From: Hondaea fermentalgiana | Lineage: Eukaryota > Sar > Bigyra > Thraustochytrida > Thraustochytriidae | Reading direction: 5' to 3' | Assembly: GCA_014084085.1 (NCBI GenBank) | Contig: NPFB01000008.1 | Span: 388,085 to 452,084, forward strand | DNA length: 64,000 nt | Shown: positions 18,109-28,696 of the stretch, piece after piece | How positions within the stretch are numbered: position 1 is the stretch's first letter | How the letters are laid out: each line of letters opens with the position of its first letter | Program-made: the position numbers and the translations under genes | Notes under the pieces: generated by a model | Told to the model about the DNA's origin: nothing | What the model saw: only the letters and a program-made list of their open reading frames with translations | Databases searched by the model: none

Positions 18109-18985
18109 GACTGATATTTTCTTACTCGACCCATTGCAAATGAAACAAATGCATGCGCTTAATAACTCCTTATTTTTTTTCTTCAATGACTTTTGACAGC
18201 AGTCGATTCTGTTGTTCTCCGACGAGCTAGCATGAGCTCCGGCTTGACAGTCGTGTATACATAGTTTTTACATTGAGGATCTTTCGCATTGCTAAGAAAG
18301 CGCCCTCGACTGGTTTATTGGCAAAGCACCTCGAGTAGTCTACCAGGGGTGAACGCAGACCCTACATGAAAGGACTTCCTATATAAAAGGACAGGTGTAG
18401 AAGGAGCAGGATTTGTAATGCCAGCCGCGGCCGGGCAGAGGTGTAGAGGGAGCAGGAGCTGTCATGCAGAACGGCTGGCCGGCTCGCTCTTCACGGCCGT
18501 GGGCAGAGTTCTTTTAACCAGTCATTGCGGTTCCAATTGCAGCCTTCAAGCTTTGCCGGGCGGATCGTTGGCTCCACTAACAAACAAGCTCTTTCGCGGC
18601 TTGTCAAGTTGCGCGAGAAATTTGGTTCTGACAAGACAATTTTCTCAGTTCAAAGTAAACGGCTAGCTCTTTCCCGGCTTGCGCGAGAAAGTTAGTTTCA
18701 CAAGACAGTTTTCTCTGCGTAAATGGCCCTTTTTCCTGCTCCGTACGTCCAAATTCAGCCCGCCTCTAAGCAGCTACTTCCTCTGTCCAAGCGATTTTTT
18801 CGAGTGCAACTCCGCAGGTCTTGCGCGCTCCTTCACGAATTTGAAAACCGCCACGGCCAATCATCGAAACCCGCGCAGTCCTGCTCCGAGCCTAACCGCC
18901 ACAGCAAAGGATCATGCACGCGCTTTTCCCGTCGAAAATACACCCAAGAACAGCCTGTGCCGTTAGACGACTCGCGAGGACCCCG

Positions 18986-19005
18986 CCCCCCCCCCCCCCC
19001 CCCCC
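18986..19005. repeat. C20 homopolymer
   Basis: Twenty consecutive C in the intergenic interval upstream of the large membrane-protein gene. Confidence 0.95.
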
Positions 19006-19713
19006 AACGCGCACCCTCGCCACTCACTTTTCAAAGCGCTGCACGCGCTGCACGCGCAGCTACTGCACGCGCTGCACGCTGCCACAGCCAGCGCCGACTA
19101 TTGTCGCGTGCATGCGACAAAGTCGAGTCAAGCCGAGGCAAGTCGGGTCGAGTCGCGAGGCGACCAGCGGGAGAGAAGTTCCCACAGCTGCGAAGGTCTT
19201 CAGCCGGACACAAATTACATCTGTGCTCGGGCCTTACTGTTAGGACCGCGTAGGGGCTTACTAGACGTAGGTGTCGCAGCGTCGAACTCAGACGGACGGC
19301 CATTCACGAGCTGGCTGGCTGGGCCGCTCGCCCGCCCGACCGAACGGGACACGAAGAACGCGACGGTATGCGATCGTCACGGTCTGGCCACGGCCTCGTG
19401 CTGGATTGCCAGCCAGCCACCAGCCACCAGAACTAGCCGCCACAGATGGAGACAGGTTCTCTGCACACGGAGTGTTAGTTGCCCGGGTCTATACTTGGGT
19501 TGCCCAAGTACGAGAACGTGCTGGCGGAAAGCCAGCCGAGCAGCCTGAGCACCAACGGAGAACCCGATGACGCAATCCTCGGAGAGGTAAGGCCAAGGTA
19601 CGCGCGCGCCCATGTCGCGGCCGGCCAGCTGCCAGAGGCCGCTGCAAACATGTGAGAAGACGGAAAGGACAGAGAATCAGGAGGTAACGGGCCAGAGTTT
19701 TCCAGCGCAGCTC

Positions 19714-19759
19714 AGAGCGCCGAGCCGGGTACCCACAGAGCGCCGAGCCGGGTACCCAC
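19714..19759. repeat. Perfect 23-bp tandem duplication
   Basis: The unit at 19714-19736 is repeated exactly at 19737-19759, so the duplication is recent. It is about 250 bp upstream of the next start codon. Confidence 0.95.
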
Positions 19760-20005
19760 TCCTCTTGAAATCCAAAAAAGAAGCGATGAATTCGCCTCTT
19801 AACCACAGCTCGAAGAAGCGAGCAAACCGCGAATTTGAGATCGAAGCGTCGGGCAGACTACAGTCTTGCAGCGCGCGTCTCGACTGGACGAGGTCGAGGT
19901 CGGCCTCGCCCTTCCGGGCAGCACGCTTGAAGTGCTCTCGTGAATAGCTGCATCTGAAACGAACTCACGACTCTCGAGAAGAGGTTAGCCAACACCTCCA
20001 AGGAA

Positions 20006-23000
20006 ATGATTGCTATGATAGCGTTCGTCGCTGTCCATCTCGCGATCATCGTCGCTTCCGCTCAAGGTACAACGCAGGCGGTTGCTGATCGTAGCGCGAG
20101 CATCAACGACTTTCCGGGCTGTACCATCCTTGGCCATCCTCATTGGTCGGAGGACCCCATCAAGGAGATCAACGAAGTGGCTTCCGCTGCTGACTGCCAT
20201 GATCAATGCATGAACCTCTGGAAAAACTCCAGATATCGGGGCATCCGTATGTGGGGAGGAGGTCATGATGATACCGTTCGTCACGCTGGTTGCTATGGTA
20301 AAAACTGCGCTTCATCAAGGACAGGTGACACCGGCAGTTTCCACTCATCGTCGTATGAGCGGTGGAGAGTGCAACCGTGCTATAGGGGTAAGCTGACGAA
20401 ACCCACACTTATTAGTTCCACGGCGAGCGAATACAAATCATTTGCGTCCTACCCACGATATGCTAAGTTCGAATCGGCTGCATACCGCCGTCCGAATAAG
20501 CTCAACGCGTACATGACCAACACTCCATACATTTGCAAGTGGGCTCATGAGTCTCAGGATTACGAGGGGGCAACCGAAGCGTTGGAGCCGTGTCTCGGCT
20601 GGGCCTACAACTCCGCTGCACAGACTTGTGAGCTGTCACGTTTGGCACCTGAGCAAAGTTCATCCGTTTCAACTGAAGCCTCGACGCTCGTTACCGGGAG
20701 CTTGTACTGCAAGAATGACTTTGATCAGGAGGACTTGGCGCGAAAAATCGCGGAAGTGTACGGGTTGCCGGGATGCATGGTTCAGGGCATTGCTTGGACG
20801 AATACAAGCAAATTGGTCAAGCGTATTGAGGACAGTGATGCGGTGATGACCCCTCACGACTGTCGTCTCTATTGTCAGGAAGAAGACGAATGTGTCGTTT
20901 TTAGCTTCACGATCGAGTCTGGGACAGCCAAGTGCAAACTCTACGAGGCCGAGGCTGTGCTTTATCCGATTGACGATGACAACGCGAACCGTTATTCTGG
21001 AATGAAGGACTGCCACACCTGCCTTCCCGGATACTACGTCAGCGATTCAAATCCCGCGGACGGGAAGGACAGCTGCGAACCCTGCCCCAAGGGCTACACC
21101 TGCGACATCGAAGCAACGCCTTGCCCAGGAGGAAAATTTTGCGGAATTGAGGGACTCACAGCGCCACTGGACCCCAGCGAGACCAACAAGTGCGAAGATG
21201 AAGGTCGGAGCGGCACCGGCTGTGAACACCATGTATGCAGGGATTCCCCGCTCGCTGAAGTCCTCAATGAGCTCGATTTTCAACCAACCCCGCTCGACTT
21301 TTTCAATTTCTCCAAGTACGCCCTACCAACCGAGACTGAGCATGATGATGGATGGGCCTTGATTCAGTCCTTGCCGCCTTCAGGTAGTAGCAACTCTGAT
21401 CTCCGCGTTTATTACACTGCTTCCTTCAATTATATGATTCCCCAAGCGGTCGTCAGCGGGTACGTTTTGGAGATTTTCCGGGCAAATAACACTAAAGCAG
21501 AATTTTACTCCTCTGCTGGCCGGGACAATTTCGACTTTAGGGACTGTTCGGTGGCCCAGAACACAAAAGGTGAGGTCGAAGAGCTATTTCTCGATTCCCT
21601 CGCTGCCGAAGCGAGCATTGGCGACGACATCAAAGCATGCTTAAAGCTTACCTGGGCAAATCCGAACAAGCCCTCGACATGGGATCTCGCTTCTCCAGAC
21701 GCAGAAACAACGAAAGAACAAGCAGTGTCGTGCATCAGCACGACGATCCGCTTTCTCGCCCGCGTTAACTTCCTTGTGAACGACGTCAGCGGGATCGCCG
21801 GGGTGGACGAGGTCATCATCACCTACAAAGTTGGGGATAGCGACGAGGAGTTTCAGGTCGTTACCAATGGCCTCGGGCAGAAGACCATCGATTTTTTCGA
21901 TGACCAAACCGACAAGTATTACTCGACAATCACTATTGTCAGCGCGTACAAGAATAGCATTCCAACCGATATCTTGCTTTGCGAGGAAGCAGGAAGCTGC
22001 TCGACGCCAGAAACCTTGCCTGCAACCGTCACAGGAATTAATTTTCTTCAGGAGCATAACATTCGCCTCGTGGACACGATGAGTCGCACTCTTTCTGGCC
22101 AAATCGTACAATCTTTTGACGGGACTCGGTGCAATGTCGCCTACGTTCGTGTGGAGGCCTTTGATGTAAACGCGGACGCGGAAGAAGCCGCCATCGCGGG
22201 GACATACTCGACCGAGAACGGGACGTTTGCGCTGAACGTACCATTGAACACCGTCACCAGGCTTGTGTTCACGTTGGCAGATCATACTTTTGAAAAAGCG
22301 GACGACACAAACGAGGAAATCGAGGAGCTCCTAAGCGCGTCAGGTCTTATGATCGAGGAAGACATTTCTGGGATCATTGTCAGCGATGTGACCACCCGCA
22401 CACTAAGCCTACGTGCCGGTGCTACACAGTGTGGCATTCACGTTGGCGACGTTGAGCTAGCTCTCAAGGTGCAGACGTGTGACGATGTCGAGTTATCGTT
22501 TTCAACGAGCGACGTGAACACGGAGTTTATAGTTCCTGCGGCTGCTTATGAGTTCGACCTCGTTTTTGCTGGCAAAGAGGGGCTCACCGAGTACGACATT
22601 GAAGTCTTGCAGGAGAGTTTCGACTATCAGTTTCCCGATGCAGCAGCTCGAAGCCTAAACATGTCATCGGGCGACCTCAACATTACAGCAGTGCATGAGC
22701 CCGAACCCGAGCTCAAGGTCGCAGTCACATCTGGCGAAGTGCTTGTTGACACAAGCGCTTGCTCTTCAGATTCTCCATTCGATGCAGCGATCGAGGGAGG
22801 GCGATTGGTCACCTTTATCATGACCTCGACACAGTCGTACAAAGACGAGGTCTGCTATGAGGTTCCGCCCGACACGGTGATCGAAGTCATCAGCGAGCTG
22901 TCCCCGGAAAATGACGTCAACTGTGATTCTAAATTGCCCTGCTCGGGACCTTTCTTTATCGCAGAGTTTGACGCAATCAATAGGTCCGTGGCAATCGCGA

Positions 23001-25666
23001 ATCTCATTTCCGGCGAGCCGAAGAATCCAATCGACGGCGACGTGCTGGAAGACTTTGTGCGGCACGTCAGGTTCAGTATCCGGAATGCCAACGTCTGGTC
23101 TACGACTACTACGAGCACTTTTCGTGCGCTTGTTCTGGGTGACAAAACTCTGCGCGAGGCCACTACATTAGCTTTCGCCAGTGAAGACTCCGTTCCTCTT
23201 GAGTATCTCTACTCGCCTCCAGCCGGACTCGGTTCGTTTTCTGTTCTCGAGACTTACGGGTCGTACAAGGTGCAGTCAAGCATGCAAGCAATTGTCGAGA
23301 ACGAAAACGGTGTCGAAGGAGGAATCGCTGTCAATACTAAAGCGAAGATTTTTGGTGCAGAGGTTGAGAGTACTCGTGAAGTGACCGCTGAATACCTTAG
23401 AACAGATGTCGATTCGTACGAGGATGAAGTCACGGTTGAGACCAACGCAAGCTCCTTAACTTTAGAAACATCGACGGAACAAACAGGGAGTGACGCAGAC
23501 ATGGTGTATCTAATGGGCAGCGTGGCGAACATCACGGAGGCTGTGCACGTTTCGTTCAACGAGAGCACGTGCGGCATCACTGCGGATCCAAGTATCACCT
23601 GGGGCAATGAAGTTTCGTCGCTGGTGTACTATTCTCGTGCAGCATGCCAGACCTCCCTCGATCTGATCGACCGGACTATCGAAGTTGAAAAGGACAATCT
23701 TGAGTCCAGAGAGCTTGTCGCTTTGGCCAAGGAGAAACGTAGTCGCTGGCTTGATCTTCTTCAGCACTGGGATCAAGATCGGCTTGCAGCCTTCAGTAAT
23801 CCATTCGACCTCACCGGCTTGGTCGGCGATGCCGAAACCGGAACGGAAGCTGTCAATCGCTTGCAGCTGAGCTCAGGCTCGGTCTCCTTAACTGTGGAGA
23901 AGGCAATTGAAGCGGAAAGCCTCGTCGACTATACTTCCTATTCCAACGCGTGGGGCGTCGGCGTCAGTGTGAGCGAGTCTGCCGGCGGATCGGCTAATTT
24001 TGGAATCGTTTCTTTCGACGTGACGGCCGAGGTGTCCGCTTCTTATTCATTCGTGCAAACCACGTCCAAGGAATGGTTGACTTACGAGGGCGATTCCTCG
24101 TCCTCAAAGGTGACCTCGTACATTGTCCCCGGAAGTAATGGCAATGAAGTCTGTCTCGAAGTCTTTCAATCCCCGTACAGCGGCACATTCGTTTTTCGCG
24201 TGTGCGGTGGCATTACATCCTGTCCTCACATTCCTGGGACGGATGCGCGAGAGGTCATCGCTCTATCATCAGAAGAGCTTCCGGCATCCGAGCTTACAGC
24301 GAATGAGGGAAGCTTTTCGTTTCGCATCGACACATCGTCCATGCCCGTTGCTGACGACTCGATTGATCTCTCCATCTCGCTGGACTCACCGAGTGCCACG
24401 GGAACGATCGCTTACAGCATTGGCGCTTCAAGTCTTCATCAGCCCGTCGACATTTCGATGAGTGCCGGTGAAAGTCAGCTCGTCACCGTCTTTTACGAGC
24501 GACTCGATGAGCGCGTCGTGTCCAGCACAGTCGTCGTTCAGGTTGCCTCTGCCTGTGATGAGGGCATCTCGCGGAGTCTCTCGTTCAGGCTGAACTGGGC
24601 GACGACATGCCCGACAATTGACTGGGACGAGGATCTCGCCGAAGCCACAAGCACCTGGGCATTGACCTCGGCCTCGCCGACGCTTTCCCTCCCGTTCTAT
24701 CGCGGGCCAGCTTCCAACGCTGCGATCACTTCCTCAGTCGCTTTGTGGGCGGCACGCTTTGATGGATCCGCAGCTGTCGGGGACTGGTTCGAGGTAACAG
24801 CCTTCGATCCCGCGAGCCTGCTTACCTTGGCTGAATTTGCAGAAACGAGGGTCGAAGAAGGTCGTTTCCTCTTTGAGCTGCGCGCGACCTGTGCTCTCGA
24901 TGGTCATGGCGCTGGCTCGGCGCGGTCAAGCCGGCGCCTCGGAGTCTACGACACCACAGGGCCGCGTCTCGTCAGCTGGTCTCCCTTGCGGAACGTGCGC
25001 TCTGCAGCAAGTTCATTTCCAATTGCTACCTTTCGATTCAACGAGCCCATTGATTGCGCTCACGACGATCTTCTCGCCGTCGTCACTGATGCCGCAGACG
25101 TCTTGACTGCAAACACAAGCATCGTGTGTTCTGCGCAGCTGTATGACCTTACCGTCGTGTTGGAAGACGTCAACGATGCTGAGACCGCAGCGCTGTGGAG
25201 CAATGCGACCGCTAGAATCGTCCTCCAAGGGATTCACGATTTGTACGGCAACGGAATGGAGGCCGTGGTTGCCGGCGACGGCCGTCGCGTGCTTGCTGCG
25301 GGCAACATGTCCAAAGCCTTTGTCATGCCCGAGCTTCCTGTTGATGCGTTTGAAGAAGGTGCTGAAGGTTCGCTGTCTCGCTGGGCGCAGCAGGATGCAG
25401 CAGACAAGCTTGACTTGGTCCAAACCGTGCTACGTCGTACAGTTCCAAGTGATCAAGCGCAGCCAGGAAGCTTTCAGGACGAGGACACGACGTCTTCTAG
25501 CGCTGGGTCGTCGCAAGCCCTCGCGATTGGACTTGGTGTCACCGGAGCTGTCCTCGTGATCGTGGGTTCTGCTCTTGCAGTTTTGTGGCGGCGGCGTCGG
25601 GCGGCACGGCTGCAAGAGGATAAGGGCGATAGTCGAGAGTGCAAGGTCGTGGCACCCTTGGTGTGA
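20006..25666 (+). CDS. Very large type I membrane protein with PAN-like domains and a GCC2/GCC3-like segment
   Basis: This 1886-residue ORF begins with a hydrophobic signal peptide (MIAMIAFVAVHLAIIVASAQ). Two Cys-rich PAN/apple-like segments follow (about residues 33-125 and 250-335; the second contains CRLYCQEEDECVVFSF). Next is a GCC2/GCC3 or growth-factor-receptor-like Cys cluster (about 335-390). About 1,400 residues of beta-rich sequence come after, with many NxT/NxS sequons and two segments reminiscent of carboxypeptidase-regulatory folds (TLSGQIVQSFDGTRC near 695). One transmembrane helix lies at about 1837-1860, with a short RRRR-started cytoplasmic tail. The topology implies a glycosylated cell-surface protein with a giant ectodomain. 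I do not recognise the central region or a specific family, and no enzymatic motif was seen. Confidence 0.85.
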   Translation: MIAMIAFVAVHLAIIVASAQGTTQAVADRSASINDFPGCTILGHPHWSEDPIKEINEVASAADCHDQCMNLWKNSRYRGIRMWGGGHDDTVRHAGCYGKNCASSRTGDTGSFHSSSYERWRVQPCYRGKLTKPTLISSTASEYKSFASYPRYAKFESAAYRRPNKLNAYMTNTPYICKWAHESQDYEGATEALEPCLGWAYNSAAQTCELSRLAPEQSSSVSTEASTLVTGSLYCKNDFDQEDLARKIAEVYGLPGCMVQGIAWTNTSKLVKRIEDSDAVMTPHDCRLYCQEEDECVVFSFTIESGTAKCKLYEAEAVLYPIDDDNANRYSGMKDCHTCLPGYYVSDSNPADGKDSCEPCPKGYTCDIEATPCPGGKFCGIEGLTAPLDPSETNKCEDEGRSGTGCEHHVCRDSPLAEVLNELDFQPTPLDFFNFSKYALPTETEHDDGWALIQSLPPSGSSNSDLRVYYTASFNYMIPQAVVSGYVLEIFRANNTKAEFYSSAGRDNFDFRDCSVAQNTKGEVEELFLDSLAAEASIGDDIKACLKLTWANPNKPSTWDLASPDAETTKEQAVSCISTTIRFLARVNFLVNDVSGIAGVDEVIITYKVGDSDEEFQVVTNGLGQKTIDFFDDQTDKYYSTITIVSAYKNSIPTDILLCEEAGSCSTPETLPATVTGINFLQEHNIRLVDTMSRTLSGQIVQSFDGTRCNVAYVRVEAFDVNADAEEAAIAGTYSTENGTFALNVPLNTVTRLVFTLADHTFEKADDTNEEIEELLSASGLMIEEDISGIIVSDVTTRTLSLRAGATQCGIHVGDVELALKVQTCDDVELSFSTSDVNTEFIVPAAAYEFDLVFAGKEGLTEYDIEVLQESFDYQFPDAAARSLNMSSGDLNITAVHEPEPELKVAVTSGEVLVDTSACSSDSPFDAAIEGGRLVTFIMTSTQSYKDEVCYEVPPDTVIEVISELSPENDVNCDSKLPCSGPFFIAEFDAINRSVAIANLISGEPKNPIDGDVLEDFVRHVRFSIRNANVWSTTTTSTFRALVLGDKTLREATTLAFASEDSVPLEYLYSPPAGLGSFSVLETYGSYKVQSSMQAIVENENGVEGGIAVNTKAKIFGAEVESTREVTAEYLRTDVDSYEDEVTVETNASSLTLETSTEQTGSDADMVYLMGSVANITEAVHVSFNESTCGITADPSITWGNEVSSLVYYSRAACQTSLDLIDRTIEVEKDNLESRELVALAKEKRSRWLDLLQHWDQDRLAAFSNPFDLTGLVGDAETGTEAVNRLQLSSGSVSLTVEKAIEAESLVDYTSYSNAWGVGVSVSESAGGSANFGIVSFDVTAEVSASYSFVQTTSKEWLTYEGDSSSSKVTSYIVPGSNGNEVCLEVFQSPYSGTFVFRVCGGITSCPHIPGTDAREVIALSSEELPASELTANEGSFSFRIDTSSMPVADDSIDLSISLDSPSATGTIAYSIGASSLHQPVDISMSAGESQLVTVFYERLDERVVSSTVVVQVASACDEGISRSLSFRLNWATTCPTIDWDEDLAEATSTWALTSASPTLSLPFYRGPASNAAITSSVALWAARFDGSAAVGDWFEVTAFDPASLLTLAEFAETRVEEGRFLFELRATCALDGHGAGSARSSRRLGVYDTTGPRLVSWSPLRNVRSAASSFPIATFRFNEPIDCAHDDLLAVVTDAADVLTANTSIVCSAQLYDLTVVLEDVNDAETAALWSNATARIVLQGIHDLYGNGMEAVVAGDGRRVLAAGNMSKAFVMPELPVDAFEEGAEGSLSRWAQQDAADKLDLVQTVLRRTVPSDQAQPGSFQDEDTTSSSAGSSQALAIGLGVTGAVLVIVGSALAVLWRRRRAARLQEDKGDSRECKVVAPLV

Positions 25667-26602
25667 TCGACATTCATTTTCCTTTTCTAACAACAAAATG
25701 ATCAGTTTCATTCTCTTTGTCACGCTGCTGCACTCTCCAAACAAACTTTTCGTGGGAAACTTGCCAAATTTCGATAGGTAGGCCTGGGAGAATCGCTTGT
25801 TGTCCTTTTTGGTCCATCATCATTATTTTATAAAATTCGTAAATCTCCATGAAAGAGAACGTCTCGCCGAGTCGGTCGCCAACGTGTGTTCTTTATCAGA
25901 AATAGCTAACCATCTCTCTTGAGACCAACGATCTCTTTGTCATCTAAAACGGCGCTCTTAAACAGCTATGCCTATCACTTTCTCAAGAACCGCCTTTCCT
26001 TTCCTTTTCCGAGTCCGACTCATCTCTCCTCTCTTTGACCACATTACCGCCTTTAGTCGCACGTATTGCACGTTCTCACCCTCGCCCAGTGCACGCACAC
26101 CCATCGAGAACCCGATGCTGCTGACGTAGGCCGCTGACGCACGCCACTAAAAAGCCGATAGGTCCTCCCTGCCCCCCAGACTGCAGCCAGCGGCCGTGCT
26201 TGGGCCCCCTTCTCCGCGCCATTGCAAAGGGGCCCGGCAGACGTTTCACGGGGCCGGGGAATCCGCCCCGAAAGTACCGGGAGACCGCCGTGGTGACGAC
26301 GAGGGGCCGCGTACCGCTAAGGGGTCCCAGGCGCCAGCTACGGGAAACCGGACCTCGAGAAGACAAGGGTCGCACGGGAGACACAATCTCGCGCAGTACT
26401 AGTAGGACTAGGACAAGGAGGGCGACCACTCGGAGGGCGCGCGCGGGCGGCTACGAATGGCAGCCCGGACGAGGCAGCAGCAGATCCCGAACGTATTCCA
26501 GGACCGGCAGACGGGCAGAGAGGCAGGCACGCGGCCAGCGGGCGGACGGGAGAGGTCGGGGTCTCCGAGGGAACGAACGACAGTCGATCGCACGGGGACA
26601 CC
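25667..26602. other. 0.9 kb intergenic interval upstream of the desaturase
   Basis: The first half is AT-rich and the second half (26170-26600) very GC-rich, consistent with a 3' flank followed by promoter and 5' leader. Short ORFs on both strands look fortuitous. Confidence 0.6.
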
Positions 26603-27922
26603 ATGGGCAAGGGCAGCGAGGGCCGCAGCGCCGTGAACGGGGTGCAGACCAGCGCGAACTCGCAGAGCAACAAGCCAAAGGCGATTTTGATTGAAGGCGT
26701 CCTGTATGATGTGACAAACTTCAGACACCCAGGTGGCTCGATTATTGACTTCTTGACCGAGGGTGAGGCCGGCGTGGACGCCACGCAGGCGTACCGCGAG
26801 TTCCATCAACGGTCCGGCAAGGCCGACAAGTATCTCAAGTCCCTTCCCAAACTGGATGTTAGCAAGGTCAAGTCGCGGTTCTCGTCCAAGGAGCAGGCGC
26901 GGCGAGATGCCATGACGAAAGACTATGCAGAATTCCGCGAGCAACTCATCAAGGAGGGCTACTTTGACCCCTCGCTCCCGCACATGACGTACCGCGTGGT
27001 CGAGATTGTCGTTCTTTTCGTGCTTTCCTTTTGGCTGATGGGTCAGTCTTCACCCCTCGCGCTCGCTCTCGGCATTGTCGTCAGCGGCATCTCTCAGGGT
27101 CGCTGCGGCTGGGTAATGCATGAGATGGGCCATGGGTCGTTCACTGGTGTCATTTGGCTTGACGACCGGTTGTGCGAGTTCTTTTACGGCGTTGGTTGTG
27201 GCATGAGCGGTCATTACTGGAAGAACCAGCACAGCAAACACCACGCGGCGCCGAACCGGCTCGAGCACGATGTAGATCTCAACACCTTGCCATTGGTGGC
27301 CTTCAACGAGCGGGTCGTGCGCAAGGTCCGACCGGGCACGCTGCTTGCGCTCTGGCTTCGTGTCCAGGCATACCTTTTTGCGCCAGTTTCGTGCCTTTTG
27401 ATTGGTCTCGGATGGACGCTGTACTTGCACCCCCGGTACATGATGCGCACGAAGCGCTGGATGGAGTTCGTCTGGATCGCTGTGCGCTACGTGGCGTGGT
27501 TCGGCGTCATGGGTGCGCTTGGATACACGCCGGGGCAGTCGTTGGGCATGTACTTGTGCGCCTTTGGTCTCGGCTGCATTTACATTTTCCTGCAGTTCGC
27601 CGTAAGTCACACCCATTTGCCCGTGAGCAACCCGGAGGATCAGCTGCATTGGCTCGAGTACGCGGCGGACCACACTGTGAACATCAGCACCAAGTCGTGG
27701 TTTGTCACGTGGTGGATGTCGAACCTCAACTTCCAGATCGAGCACCACCTTTTCCCCACGGCGCCCCAGTTCCGTTTCAAGGAGATCAGCCCGCGCGTCG
27801 AGGCCCTCTTCAAGCGCCACGGGCTCCCTTATTACGACATGCCCTACACGAGCGCCGTCTCCACCACCTTTGCCAACCTCTACTCCGTCGGCCATTCCGT
27901 CGGCGACGCCAAGCGCGACTAG
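26603..27922 (+). CDS. FAD5: Front-end fatty acid desaturase with N-terminal cytochrome b5, delta-5 type
   Basis: The 439-residue enzyme has the front-end desaturase layout. A fused cytochrome b5 domain carries the heme motif HPGG (residues 42-45) and a second heme His near 68. Three histidine boxes bind the di-iron centre: HEMGH (173-177), HSKHH (210-214) and QIEHH (378-382), the last with the Gln typical of front-end enzymes. Four or so membrane helices lie between the boxes. Length, the MGKGSEGRSA start and long stretches match what I remember of the Thraustochytrium delta-5 desaturase, which converts 20:3n-6 to arachidonate and 20:4n-3 to EPA in the ER. Regiospecificity is therefore by similarity; delta-4 or delta-6 activity is less likely. 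No intron is needed. Confidence 0.95.
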   Translation: MGKGSEGRSAVNGVQTSANSQSNKPKAILIEGVLYDVTNFRHPGGSIIDFLTEGEAGVDATQAYREFHQRSGKADKYLKSLPKLDVSKVKSRFSSKEQARRDAMTKDYAEFREQLIKEGYFDPSLPHMTYRVVEIVVLFVLSFWLMGQSSPLALALGIVVSGISQGRCGWVMHEMGHGSFTGVIWLDDRLCEFFYGVGCGMSGHYWKNQHSKHHAAPNRLEHDVDLNTLPLVAFNERVVRKVRPGTLLALWLRVQAYLFAPVSCLLIGLGWTLYLHPRYMMRTKRWMEFVWIAVRYVAWFGVMGALGYTPGQSLGMYLCAFGLGCIYIFLQFAVSHTHLPVSNPEDQLHWLEYAADHTVNISTKSWFVTWWMSNLNFQIEHHLFPTAPQFRFKEISPRVEALFKRHGLPYYDMPYTSAVSTTFANLYSVGHSVGDAKRD

Positions 27923-28696
27923 CCTCCTTTCCTAGACCTTCCCTAATTTGCCACCCACCCCATGTTATGTCTTCCTCGCGCCCTCCTTGTCTGCCTGCCT
28001 GCCTGCCTGCCTGCAGCTGCATCCTCGCGCTCGCCGTCCTCCCCCAGCGGGACCGCGCTCTCCTGCAGTGGTCCAGCTCCTCCTCCCCGCCTCCCCGCCT
28101 CCTCCGTCTCCGGCCTTCCGCCGAGCTCCCTGCATCGACGTCCTCGTCCTCCTCGTCCTCCTCCTCGTCCTCCTCCTCGTCCTCCTCCTCGTCCTCCTCC
28201 GCGGTCTGCATCAATCCCGGCGCCTGGTCCCTGCAATCGCGGCGCCCGCATTGCACTCGCAGCCGCTCACCTCTGTCGCGCCCTGCAATGCTGCCTGCGA
28301 ATGCACTGCACTGCACTGCACTGCACCGCTGCTCTGCATCGCCCGCGATCGCCGCCTTGCATCGCCTGCATCGCCTGCATCGCGTCGCGTCGCAGCCCCG
28401 CGCCGCCTGCAGCCGCAGCAGTCCCGCATCGCGCGCCGGCCTCGCGCACGCCGCCTGGGCGCAGCGGAGCAGCAGCGGAGCAGCGGCGGAGCAGCGGCGC
28501 GAGGCGGACTGGGTCCCGGCGGAGAGGACAGAGGCGGGCGGACTCATCGCGGCGCCTCGTCTCGGACGCGGCGGCGCCGCGGCGTGCTGCAGAGCGCCAA
28601 CGCGCGACGGGCGGGCGGGCAGAGCGGAGCGGAGCGGAGCGGAGCGGAGCAGCGCGGGCGGAGGGGCGAGCGACAGCGCGGAGCGGGCGGGGCAGG
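27923..28696. other. Low-complexity leader region between desaturase and carnitine acyltransferase
   Basis: Contains a (CTGC)n tract (27991-28014), a TCC/TCG-rich tract (about 28138-28200), (CTGCA)n repeats (about 28295-28325) and GGAGC repeats (about 28620-28650). The carnitine acyltransferase frame runs open through this repeat DNA, but the low-complexity translation is not credible as protein. Confidence 0.75.

Larger units (their letters stand above)
18109..20005. other. 1.9 kb intergenic interval with repeats
   Basis: No gene is supported. It contains a C20 tract (18986-19005), repeated ctgcacgcg units near 19036-19083 and a perfect 23-bp tandem duplication (19714-19759). Confidence 0.6.

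Noticed and set aside
27962..28696. 245-codon extension of the carnitine acyltransferase
   Set aside because: It is Arg/Ser/Pro/Ala low-complexity translation of simple repeats, whereas the ATG at 28697 matches the family start and length.
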